A stretch of DNA of 8,596 nucleotides from Acidithiobacillus sp. (GCA_028065135.1 JAPTWR010000038.1:1-8596); one strand, 5' to 3'; positions 1-6,140 are shown, numbered from the stretch's first letter. Translations and numbers: made by a program. Notes: a model not told the origin generated them from the sequence alone.

Positions 1-244
1 GGAACATTTCTGCCCGTTCCCGCGCATAATCCCAGAAATCCTCAGAGGCTTCCGGATCTTTTTCATACAGCAGCAGGGAGATGGTTTGCAGGGTTTCTTC
101 ATCCTCTTCGACGAGTAATGCGTCCACGGCTTCTCCCAATTGGGGTTCCACAGAAAATTCATTGTCCAACAGATAGCGCGTTGCTAGTGCGGTGATGGCG
201 AGCGCTTGCGGAGAGGCCACGTTACTGCCAGTAGAGGCTTTCAT
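1..244 (-). CDS. Uncharacterised protein, N-terminal part only (paralogue of the 689-1678 product)
   Basis: An open frame starts at an ATG at 242-244 and runs off the left edge of the window; 81 codons are visible. It begins only 4 nt after the stop codon of the H-NS-like gene (TGA at 249-251), so the two are probably co-transcribed and perhaps translationally coupled; no strong Shine-Dalgarno is visible. The visible part is acidic and predicted helical. Residues 43-50 (LLVEEDEE) and the FW pair at 70-71 match LLCERDEE at 42-49 and FW at 70-71 of the protein encoded at 689-1678, with a one-residue gap between. I infer a diverged paralogue. From memory the pattern recalls DUF2863 proteins, whose function is unknown. 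Full length cannot be seen. Confidence 0.7.
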   Translation of the reverse strand, partial: MKASTGSNVASPQALAITALATRYLLDNEFSVEPQLGEAVDALLVEEDEETLQTISLLLYEKDPEASEDFWDYARERAEMF

Positions 245-248
245 CGAT

Positions 249-575
249 TCAACCCGCCACTATTTTGCAGGCTTGTTGGGCTTCTTCACTCAAATCCTTG
301 AACCAGGCAGGTTTGGGTCCGGCCCCTTTCCAGACCAGATTGGGATCCGTTGGATGCTGATACCAAAAGGCTGGGGACTTGCGCACGCGACGCGTTTTCT
401 GTGGCTCAGAAGGAACCAGCTTCAGGAGGTCCTTGGCCGTCAATCCCAAGTCCTCAACGATCCGGCGTATTTCTGCCAATCCTTCGTCCTTGGCTTGTTT
501 GAGAAGATCCTCTACCCGTTTATCAGCGGCTTCTTTGGCTTTCTTGGCGACTTCCAATTCTTGCAAGATGCTCAT
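249..575 (-). CDS. H-NS-like nucleoid-associated protein with an atypical DNA-binding hook
   Basis: A 108-residue protein with the two-part H-NS layout. Residues 1-52 form a charged helical, coiled-coil oligomerisation region rich in Ala, Lys and Glu. A basic linker (about 57-67, including TRRVRK) follows, and the C-terminal domain (about 68-95) fits the family pattern YxHPxxPxxxWxGxGxxPxW: Y72, H74-P75, W82, G84, G86, P89, W91. H-NS proteins bind AT-rich DNA as filaments and silence transcription, especially of acquired genes. The family hook is normally (Q/R)GR; here the corresponding segment is KGAGPKP, so both hook positions are non-basic (A85, P87). ATG at 575 is preceded by AGAGAG about 9 nt upstream. 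A consensus -10 lies 71 nt upstream. The gene is followed 4 nt later by the truncated gene at the window edge. Confidence 0.9.
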   Translation of the reverse strand: MSILQELEVAKKAKEAADKRVEDLLKQAKDEGLAEIRRIVEDLGLTAKDLLKLVPSEPQKTRRVRKSPAFWYQHPTDPNLVWKGAGPKPAWFKDLSEEAQQACKIVAG

Positions 576-645
576 GGTTTTGTTCTCTCTGGGTGGGCGT
601 TAATGGGCCTGATTCCGTTTCCATCGGGAATGCAGCAGTTCGGTG

Positions 646-673
646 ATTATATTAAACATGATTTGATCATCAG
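646..673 (-). promoter_or_regulatory. Probable sigma70-type promoter of the H-NS-like gene, with a dyad in the spacer
   Basis: On the minus strand there is a perfect TATAAT (646-651) and, 16 bp upstream, a weak -35 CTGATG (668-673). The spacer edge carries the inverted repeat ATGAT-TTG-ATCAT (658-670), which could be an operator. Transcription would start near 639, giving a leader of about 64 nt. The element lies in the 113-nt gap between the upstream gene's stop and the H-NS-like start. The -10 is convincing, the -35 is not. Confidence 0.55.
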
Positions 674-688
674 ATACTTCCTTTCCGT

Positions 689-1678
689 TTAATGCAGGCG
701 TGTCGGCTGTGAAAGCAAAGACGCGCCTGCTTCTACAGAAAACCCGTAATCCGTCAAAACCTGTTCGATCTTGTGCATGAGTGCCAGGCGATGAATGCGG
801 GTGGCGTTATACTCGACATTGCACAGCAGCGCTTTACGGTGATACTTGGGCTGAAGCGTCACGGTTAAGTGATTATCGCTTCTGGCCTCCACACAAACCG
901 TGCAGTCTTCTGCAGAAAGCTGTTCTTCTTCGAGCTGTTTTTTGAGGGCGCCCAAGACCGTAAAGCTGATTTCCAGCAGGTGATCCTCTTCGGTTTCCGG
1001 TTCATCCTGACCGATTTCCAGAAAGAAATGTAAGAGCGCGCAAGCGTCCAGCGAACCTTCTGGCCATCCCAAGGCTTCACGTTGATCGCGGGCGAGCTGT
1101 TCAGGATCGGGCCATTGGGGCGTATTCTGTTCGGGAAACTCCAATCGGCCTACCAGCAGGTACATGCCTGGAACCGTCATCCGGTTGTAATTCCAAGGAT
1201 AAGGGGCGTTCGCTCCGGGCGTATTCATTATCCATAACTGCAGGGGACTGGTGGCGCGCAAGTGATAAATCGATTGGGGTTGCAGCAGCCATTGCAGCTT
1301 GCCCCGTGGCGGAATCAATTGGTGTTGCGTCAACACCTTGGTCAGCGTTTTGCGGTCGGTCGCGTTGCATTCTCCAGACCAATTTGCCAGGAAAGGCACG
1401 GCCATCAGGAGACTCCGAAAACCATTTTCATAGGACTTGGCACAGGCCATTTCCGTGGCTTGATTCCAGAAAAACTGCCACAGATCGACCAATCCTTCTG
1501 CGCGGAAGGTTTCCAGAACGGCCTGAAAAGCTTCTTCATCACGTTCGCATAAGAGATTATACAGTATGGTCTGAATGCGACTCAGGTCAGTATCCAACGA
1601 CATCGGATTCCCCACGGCATGTGCGATGGGCATGATTTCTCCGAGGATGGCGTTAATTCTTCCACTACGTTTTTTCAT
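689..1678 (-). CDS. Uncharacterised 329-residue protein, possibly DUF2863-like
   Basis: I chose the ATG at 1676-1678 over a GTG at 1717 because AGAGAGA lies just before it and because this start puts the motifs shared with the left-edge gene at matching residues (LLCERDEE 42-49, FW 70-71). The product is soluble, acidic and mixed alpha/beta, with no signal peptide or membrane segment. Residues 90-97 (LLMAVPFL) followed by NWS recall DUF2863 proteins of Betaproteobacteria; this is recognition from memory and needs a profile search. The central part is rich in Trp and Pro, and residues about 232-262 are Glu-rich. The gene lies 73 nt downstream of rnhA on the same strand and 113 nt upstream of the H-NS-like gene. 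No catalytic motif is recognisable, so no function is proposed. Confidence 0.8.
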   Translation of the reverse strand: MKKRSGRINAILGEIMPIAHAVGNPMSLDTDLSRIQTILYNLLCERDEEAFQAVLETFRAEGLVDLWQFFWNQATEMACAKSYENGFRSLLMAVPFLANWSGECNATDRKTLTKVLTQHQLIPPRGKLQWLLQPQSIYHLRATSPLQLWIMNTPGANAPYPWNYNRMTVPGMYLLVGRLEFPEQNTPQWPDPEQLARDQREALGWPEGSLDACALLHFFLEIGQDEPETEEDHLLEISFTVLGALKKQLEEEQLSAEDCTVCVEARSDNHLTVTLQPKYHRKALLCNVEYNATRIHRLALMHKIEQVLTDYGFSVEAGASLLSQPTRLH

Positions 1679-1751
1679 GGTCTCTCTGTAGGTTATAGAG
1701 CTTTCGGGATAAGCCACCCTGCGCTATGGGTCAGGTGCCTTTTTCGATGGG

Positions 1752-2210
1752 TTACCCCATGCTCAATCCCCGATTTGCCAGTTGGTCGGCCAGTTCGTTT
1801 TCTGGATGCCCATTGTGTCCACGAACCCACTCCACTTGGACTTTACGGGCGCTATACAAGGCATAGAGCTGCTGCCAGAGTGCCTGGTTCAAGACCGGTT
1901 TTCCTGCGGCGGTTTTCCAGCCCTTTTTGATCCAGCCGGGCATCCATTCATTCAGGCCTTTCAGGACATACTGGCTGTCGGAGCAAAGGATGACTTCAGC
2001 GCCTTCGGGAACCTTGCGCAAAGATTCAATGGCGGCAGTGAGTTCCGCGATATTGTTGGTCCCCTGTTTCTGGATAAAGCCACAATGCTCCGTACGTACT
2101 CCATCGGGAGATTCAATGACCGAACCCCAGGCACAGGGGCCGGGGTTGGTAGGGCCACAAGAGCCATCGCACCAAATTCGCCATAGACTCAAAATCAAGT
2201 TCCTTTTCAT
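1752..2210 (-). CDS. rnhA: Ribonuclease HI
   Basis: RNase HI cleaves the RNA strand of RNA-DNA hybrids in the cytoplasm, removing R-loops and primer remnants. The 152-residue product aligns along the Escherichia coli enzyme. The catalytic carboxylates are D15 (in WCDGSC), E56 (in NNIAEL), D78 (in CSDSQYV) and D142 (in ENELADQLA), and H132 in RGHNGH matches the flexible catalytic histidine. The substrate-handling segment WIKKGWKT (93-100) is intact. The start is uncertain. The ATG at 2210 has no clear RBS and would leave only about 11 nt of leader after the -10 at 2228-2233. A TTG at 2190-2192 is preceded 8 nt upstream by AAGGA and would place the first catalytic Asp at residue 9, close to D10 of E. 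coli. A TTG at 2273 would add an unconserved extension. Confidence 0.93.
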   Translation of the reverse strand: MKRNLILSLWRIWCDGSCGPTNPGPCAWGSVIESPDGVRTEHCGFIQKQGTNNIAELTAAIESLRKVPEGAEVILCSDSQYVLKGLNEWMPGWIKKGWKTAAGKPVLNQALWQQLYALYSARKVQVEWVRGHNGHPENELADQLANRGLSMG

Positions 2211-2227
2211 CGAAAGACATTGACCGG

Positions 2228-2233
2228 AGTATA
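2228..2233 (-). promoter_or_regulatory. Possible -10 box for rnhA
   Basis: TATACT on the minus strand, 5 of 6 to consensus, inside GCGTTATACTCC. No good -35 stands 16-18 bp upstream; the nearest TTG-like hexamer has a 19-bp spacer. If used, transcription starts near 2221, which favours the internal TTG start of rnhA with the AAGGA site as its ribosome-binding site. Confidence 0.35.
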
Positions 2234-2413
2234 ACGCAACCGCTCCGTGTTTCCCCAAAAAATGGTCAGACAACCTATTGTGGCGCTGGAAGATCGTTGC
2301 ACCTTATCTTCCGACGCAGCCCATTCCAAATAACCCACTTGAAGTTACCCTCCCCTAATTTCTTGATTTATTGAATTTTTTCAAGCCATACACCCATTCA
2401 CGCTACACATCGT

Positions 2414-2491
2414 GCCTAACAATTCGCCGCTGATTGCCCCATGAAATCCGTATCGACCGGGTGATTAGCTGCCCAGCGGTCCCCGTTAAAA
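2414..2491. repeat. attC-like nested inverted repeat (weak)
   Basis: GCCTAAC (2414-2420) fits the integron R'' box RYYYAAC. Five bases later comes GCCGCTG (2426-2432), matched by CAGCGGT (2474-2480). Four bases further is GTTAAAA (2485-2491), which fits the R' box GTTRRRY except for its last base. The box order and the 78-bp size are those of an integron recombination site, but only TAAC/GTTA and CCGCTG/CAGCGG pair, and the interior is not symmetric. No integrase is in the window. Chance is a real possibility. Confidence 0.2.
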
Positions 2492-2749
2492 AATCTGAGG
2501 TGGTCAATCTCAGGCAAACGATGGCGAGTATAGCTTCAGCCATCCATCCATTCCCTAAGCGCTTATTGGCATTGATCCCGCCTGTGGTGGTATCCGGGAT
2601 GATTTCTTTATATGGATGTCTCCTTGTTCGCACGAAGGATTTTTTGTCTAGCCTATTGAGGCCATGGTGCTACCTTTTATTCGGCCTGTGATGCATAGCA
2701 ATCAGCCTAATAGTGAAAGGATATGTTTGTCTCATTGTAATAAAATGCA

Positions 2750-4201
2750 TCATAAGAATGGGGAAAATATGCGTGTGCAACCATCAACTAGCCGATGGTG
2801 AAATGGCCGTTTCAAGTATTCGGCATAAGTAAACTGTGTTGCGGAATTTTGATGCGTGCGGAATAACGTATTTATTTTATGGACGAGCAGCGCATTATAG
2901 CATTCAACATTGAATTCAAAATTAAGCCGAAGACTGCGTTCATCCCAGTTACCAGAACCCATTAATAACCATTGATCATCCACTATCATCAGCTTAGAAT
3001 GGTTAAAAGGTGGAGGACATAACCATAGGCGTGCGCCATGCTCAAGGATCTCGTTGATGGTTCCCATAGTGGCTGCTAATAATATTTTACTGTTGTTTCT
3101 GGGGATAAAAATGTCCACTGCAACTTGACGATTAATAGCATCACCAATCGCTGCAATCAACACCTCATCAGGGATGAAATATGGTGACATGATTTTGACC
3201 GATTTTTGCGCCACGTTCAGCGCTGTGAGATAGGAACCTCGCAAGCGTTCCTGCTGTTCATTCGGTCCAGCAGCAATGCCACGCGCCAGCACTCTCCCTT
3301 CATGCGGGATTTCATCTTTCTCTAAAAACCATGGTTCGCCTCGCAACGTCTCCCCGGAGCTGTAAAGCCACTCATTCACAAACACCGTGGACAGTTGCGC
3401 CACTATTGGTCCAGTAACCCGAAAATGCGTGTCCTGGTGCACTGCTTCATCCGGGTTGGACGACCAATAATCGCGATGTATATTGAATCCTCCAGTAAAT
3501 CCGATGCGACCATCTACAACACAGATCTTCCTGTGACTCCGTAAATTTAGGAAAATAAACTGGCGAGCCAACAATGGTGAGTTGAACAATGCAAAAGGAA
3601 TATCTGCATTACGGAGTGCATGAACAATAGATGGACGGGTAAGATGTGCCATCACTCCATCCAGTAGCACGCGAATTGCAACGCCACGAGCGCGGGCTTG
3701 ACGCAATTCAGAAATAAATTTCAATCCAATGCCATCAGCATGAAAAATATAGGTCATCAGCACGATAGATTTTTTTGAATTAGCAATGGCTTCCAACATG
3801 GCATTATAGGCCGTATTACCAGTAAATAATGGCTCAATCTCGTTTCCATCAATCAGGCTTTGTTCTGCAAGCCTATGAATGGACTTTGCCAGAGGAATGT
3901 AATGCGAAGAGATTTTATGATCATCTAGTTGACCTTCGGTTACAATGAACTTTTCCAAAGTGGGATGGTTGTATCGGTGGAATCCCTTCCGCATTCCAAC
4001 TGCTTTGCGTTTGACGCGATTGATCCCTAACATAAAATAAAAGAAAACCCCTAGATAGGGAACCAGCCATATAATGACCAACCATAATACAGCGGCCAAG
4101 GGGTTACGCTTGTTCAGAACAACTTGTATTGATGCAATTATGGAAAGCACAACATAAATTAGCCCTAGAAATATAACCATATAAATATTTTCCCTAGCCA
4201 T
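2750..4201 (-). CDS. cls: Cardiolipin synthase, ClsA type (phospholipase D superfamily)
   Basis: The enzyme makes cardiolipin from two phosphatidylglycerol molecules at the inner membrane. The start is placed at the ATG 4199-4201 (483 residues), matching E. coli ClsA length and N-terminus; an ATG at 4291 would add 30 residues but sits at the predicted transcription start. Two membrane segments (about 8-28 and 34-58) form the usual N-terminal anchor. Two HKD motifs follow: H223-R-K225-x4-D230 with FTGGFN, and H401-S-K403-x4-D408 with MGSGNWDERS. The C-terminus (YLKRPFHHR ... FSPFL) also matches ClsA, so the gene is complete. Base composition is visibly AT-richer than rnhA or the transposase gene, which may indicate a different history. 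It stands alone, with no operon partner on this strand. A perfect inverted repeat covers its likely -10. Confidence 0.92.
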   Translation of the reverse strand: MARENIYMVIFLGLIYVVLSIIASIQVVLNKRNPLAAVLWLVIIWLVPYLGVFFYFMLGINRVKRKAVGMRKGFHRYNHPTLEKFIVTEGQLDDHKISSHYIPLAKSIHRLAEQSLIDGNEIEPLFTGNTAYNAMLEAIANSKKSIVLMTYIFHADGIGLKFISELRQARARGVAIRVLLDGVMAHLTRPSIVHALRNADIPFALFNSPLLARQFIFLNLRSHRKICVVDGRIGFTGGFNIHRDYWSSNPDEAVHQDTHFRVTGPIVAQLSTVFVNEWLYSSGETLRGEPWFLEKDEIPHEGRVLARGIAAGPNEQQERLRGSYLTALNVAQKSVKIMSPYFIPDEVLIAAIGDAINRQVAVDIFIPRNNSKILLAATMGTINEILEHGARLWLCPPPFNHSKLMIVDDQWLLMGSGNWDERSLRLNFEFNVECYNALLVHKINTLFRTHQNSATQFTYAEYLKRPFHHRLVDGCTRIFSPFL

Positions 4202-4279
4202 GGTTTCATTGGAGAAAATTCCAGCAGATAATGCCAGAAATAGGTTTTTTATAAATTTAAAACATTTCTCCTTATGCAT

Positions 4280-4308
4280 ATTGTAAAACATCGACCATAT
4301 TTTACAAT
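4280..4308 (-). promoter_or_regulatory. Perfect 9-bp inverted repeat over the likely cls -10 box (candidate operator)
   Basis: ATTGTAAAA (4280-4288) and TTTTACAAT (4300-4308) are exact reverse complements separated by 11 bp, so equivalent bases in the two arms are 20 bp apart, about two helical turns. On the minus strand the right arm contains TAAAAT (4299-4304), a 5/6 -10 match, with a weak -35 GTGAAC (4323-4328) 18 bp upstream. Transcription would start near 4292, so the dyad spans roughly -17 to +13, a classic repressor position. A leader hairpin is the alternative reading. Confidence 0.5.
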
Positions 4309-4827
4309 GGTTTTAGGTGACCGTTCACTAGGGCGCGGCTATTCACGGGCGGGCTGTGGAATTTCTCCCTGAAAAATACTGAACTAATACCGTTAACAGA
4401 TCAACCCTTGCCTACTTAAAGTTTCCATATCGGACCAGATTGAGCGAAAGCTGTCAGCCCCATCAATCCAAATTGGGTACCCGCCCTCCGCTGAACTGAC
4501 ATTATCCATTCGGTAGAATTAGGTGTTCTTGGCTGATGGAGGTTTACTCTACGGGTGAAGCACAAAAATACCCGTAATAGTTCATCCCGGAGACGTTAAA
4601 GACCATGATCGACAAAAATGAGCGACTACGCCACTGAATATCGATGCACGAAGATTGAGCGACGCGGCAGGAGATTGCGGCTTCGCCTAGCCACAACCGT
4701 TTTTCAGTTTTACATTAAGAAACCTGCATGTGATTAGATATTATGATGGTCTTCGGAAGGTTAAAGGTTTACGGCGGATTCTGCCTGATTTAATCTGGGC
4801 GTCTCACATTCAAGAAGGAGCTGCATC
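4309..4827. other. Gene-free stretch between cls and the lipoprotein gene
   Basis: About 520 nt between divergent genes, with no acceptable coding frame. It contains the weak cls -35, a GGGTACCC palindrome (4479-4486), a hairpin TACGGGT/ACCCGTA (4550-4556 and 4570-4576) and an imperfect stem followed by five T residues (4673-4704) that could stop plus-strand transcription. A plus frame from the ATG at 4536 is broken by several stops. The lipoprotein promoter and RBS lie at its right end. Confidence 0.5.
4715..4744 (+). promoter_or_regulatory. Possible promoter of the lipoprotein gene
   Basis: TTAAGA (4715-4720, 4 of 6 to TTGACA) and TATTAT (4739-4744, 5 of 6 to TATAAT) are separated by 18 bp. 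The predicted start near 4751 would give a leader of about 77 nt before the ATG at 4828. This is the best plus-strand candidate in the stretch, but of moderate quality. Confidence 0.35.
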
Positions 4828-5145
4828 ATGTCACTCAGATCTCTGCAATCTTCATCTTTCATTCGTGTTGCCGTTATGGCGGGCGTGGTGTGTTTTGCTG
4901 CCGCCTGTGCCAAGAAAGAAACCCCGACAGCACCGGTGAGTAGTGCGGCCAGTACTTCCTCCACTACATCAACCGCTCCGGCAGCCAAAACAACCTCTGC
5001 GGACACTTCAACGACCACCTCCGCTGCGGCTCCGACAGTTTCCAGTGCCAAAAAGATCCAGAAAACCACCAGTGCCGCCGCGACCAAAAGTGCAACGGCT
5101 GCGTCAACGGCTGCTGCCACTAAGACCGCCTCGAAGGCCAGTTGA
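4828..5145 (+). CDS. Small low-complexity putative lipoprotein
   Basis: A 105-residue protein with an ideal RBS: AAGGAG at 4815-4820, 7 nt before the ATG. The N-terminus has Arg residues (R4, R13), a hydrophobic stretch (about 14-26) and a lipobox-like AAAC ending at C27, with Ala after the cysteine, so lipidation and outer-membrane sorting are plausible. The mature 78 residues are about three-quarters Ala, Ser and Thr, with 9 Lys against only two acidic residues, so the tail is disordered and strongly positive. No domain is recognisable. It could be a periplasmic tether or cell-wall-associated filler in the manner of small Lys/Ala-rich envelope proteins, but that is inference. It is monocistronic and ends in an intrinsic terminator about 140 nt downstream. 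A 119-codon open frame on the opposite strand is its composition shadow. Confidence 0.8.
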   Translation: MSLRSLQSSSFIRVAVMAGVVCFAAACAKKETPTAPVSSAASTSSTTSTAPAAKTTSADTSTTTSAAAPTVSSAKKIQKTTSAAATKSATAASTAAATKTASKAS

Positions 5146-5286
5146 TTTAACTATGCCGTTACCCGGTGTTGGATGACCACCGACTGCATGCGCTCGCAGA
5201 CTAACGTGCAGTGCTGTCGTGCGGGAAGCGCAACCTAACCGACAGGCTGGAAAAGTCAGGGTACTTAGCGGCCCCAGAGCGCAAAT

Positions 5287-5320
5287 CGGAACGCCCAGGC
5301 AGAGCGTTCCGCTTTTGTTT
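5287..5320 (+). terminator. Rho-independent terminator of the lipoprotein transcript
   Basis: A perfect 8-bp stem, CGGAACGC (5287-5294) with GCGTTCCG (5304-5311), and a 9-nt loop is followed by CTTTTGTTT. The stem is GC-rich and the T tract immediate. It lies 142 nt beyond the lipoprotein stop. The intervening 3' region has only a weak stem (ACTGCA 5183-5188 with TGCAGT 5207-5212) and no frame of its own. Confidence 0.85.
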
Positions 5321-5697
5321 GATTGGTCGGGGTGACAGGTTATGCACCTGGGGCTTTCTTGGATAATACGGTCATCTGAAGCACTCCACCCCGATTCGGG
5401 TAAAGATAGAGATTTTTAGGGTGTTTGCCAAGCCAGTAATACACCGTTTCAACCCATTATGGGGATCCCTGCAAAATTCGGGCGCTTTGCATCTAGCCAT
5501 AAAACGTATCGTAGGAAATTTCCAAGCCCCTCGACGGGTAGGGTTTGCAATCGCTTCTCTTCCCTGAAATAGTTGGTGGGAAACAGGAGAGGTTTCGTAA
5601 AATTTTCGCCGACCACATGCGCGTGTCGTCGGTTATGAAATGACACCTACGGATGGATCGCGTGCTGTTTTGGTCCTTTTCTGGTAATTTTACGCAG
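5321..5697. other. Intergenic stretch upstream of the first winged-helix gene
   Basis: There is no supported gene here. A 65-codon minus-strand frame (5449-5646, GTG start) has no recognisable domain. Small dyads occur: CAGGT-TATGC-ACCTG (5336-5350) and CCCGA-T-TCGGG (5390-5400). A -10-like TAAAAT (5598-5603) on the plus strand is followed by the large palindrome at 5609-5632. No acceptable -35 stands at the proper distance from that -10. Confidence 0.45.
5609..5632 (+). promoter_or_regulatory. Near-perfect 24-bp palindrome, candidate operator of the winged-helix gene
   Basis: The arms begin CCGAC (5609-5613) and end GTCGG (5628-5632), with ACA/TGT and GC/GC pairing inside. Of 12 symmetric positions, 10 are Watson-Crick, one is T-G and one is C-C, with no loop. 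It is centred at 5620/5621, about 78 bp before the preferred start of the winged-helix gene and just after a TAAAAT hexamer (5598-5603). A loop-free dyad is what a dimeric DNA-binding protein would recognise; autoregulation is inference. Confidence 0.5.
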
Positions 5698-5964
5698 ATG
5701 AACGCGCCTCAGATAACCAACATTCAATACCCGCTAATGGCTCAGGACATGCAGAGGGTTATCGCGTATCTGCAAAAAGGCCCGGCCACGACTGGCGAGA
5801 TCATCCGTGCTTTACGACTGACAGTCATCCGGGTGAATAGAGTGCTCGTGGAGCTGCGCGAACAAGGATTGATTTATAGATCTTCGTACAAGACCAGTGA
5901 GCGGGGTGATGTCGTGAACGTCTGGGCCTGCACGGGTAAGGATTCGGAACAGCTTACCGAATAG
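5698..5964 (+). CDS. Small winged-helix (MarR/ArsR-like) DNA-binding protein, copy A
   Basis: The 88-residue product from the ATG at 5698 (an ATG at 5653 would give 103 residues) has a compact winged-helix layout: helix 1 MAQDMQRVIAYLQKG (14-28), helix 2 TTGEIIRALRL (31-41), recognition helix TVIRVNRVLVELREQGL (42-58), and a wing with two strands up to VNVWACTG. Small regulators of this kind usually bind DNA as dimers. The core is about 36% identical to the product of the convergent gene at 6141-6446 (17 of 47 positions). With the 5698 start, both proteins carry 13 residues before the shared core, which is why I prefer it; neither start has a good RBS. No ligand, metal or kinase motif is visible. 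A 24-bp palindrome lies upstream. Confidence 0.7.
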   Translation: MNAPQITNIQYPLMAQDMQRVIAYLQKGPATTGEIIRALRLTVIRVNRVLVELREQGLIYRSSYKTSERGDVVNVWACTGKDSEQLTE

Positions 5965-6140
5965 TTGTTCCTGCACCGATCTGAACAACCTGGTTATTCA
6001 CAGCCTTGTGGGGTATGCGTACGTTCTTTGTTTGGGAAGCCCGGAGTTGTCTCTGCCCTGACCATTTGCAGCATCTGACACCAAGGAGCAGCGAGCCGAT
6101 GAGCCGAAGAATGAGAACTGTGGTCGATCTGTCAAAAATT
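5965..6140. other. Spacer between the convergent winged-helix genes
   Basis: Contains a stem GTTGTTC/GAACAAC (5964-5970 and 5983-5989, 12-nt loop) that overlaps the stop codon of copy A. It lacks a T tract, so it is a poor intrinsic terminator. CTGTCA (6129-6134) and TGACAG (6162-6167) form another dyad reaching into the 3' end of copy B. Nothing coding is supported. Confidence 0.4.

Larger units (their letters stand above)
2211..2749. other. Gene-free stretch between rnhA and the cardiolipin synthase gene
   Basis: No convincing gene. Two overlapping open frames on opposite strands (2403-2633 minus, 2434-2691 plus) have no recognisable domain and no decisive RBS. The stretch contains the possible rnhA -10 box, a short dyad TTGAA-TTTT-TTCAA (2371-2384), an attC-like arrangement (2414-2491) and a small inverted repeat CTGAG/CTCAG (2495-2513). 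It lies downstream of the synthase gene and upstream of rnhA, so it should hold the terminator of one and the promoter of the other. I see no strong intrinsic terminator. Confidence 0.5.

Noticed and set aside
192..692. 166-codon plus-strand open frame
   Set aside because: It lies antisense to the H-NS-like gene, whose domain signature is clear; no RBS or domain supports it.
1782..2223. Plus- and minus-strand frames overlapping rnhA
   Set aside because: All four RNase HI catalytic residues are in the minus-strand rnhA frame; the others are shadows.
2403..2691. 76- and 85-codon frames on opposite strands in the rnhA-cls gap
   Set aside because: They overlap each other, match no family I know, and have neither convincing RBS nor protein-like composition.
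4536..4733. Broken plus-strand frame (MEVYSTGEAQKYP then stops, later ATRQEIAAS with a helix-turn-helix flavour)
   Set aside because: It has several in-frame stops and no recognisable parent family, so calling it a pseudogene would be guesswork.
4761..5120. 119-codon minus-strand Ala/Val-rich frame
   Set aside because: It is the composition mirror of the Ala/Ser/Thr-rich lipoprotein, which has the ideal RBS and signal peptide.
5449..5646. 65-codon minus-strand frame
   Set aside because: GTG start, no RBS or domain; it covers the candidate operator and -10 region of winged-helix copy A.
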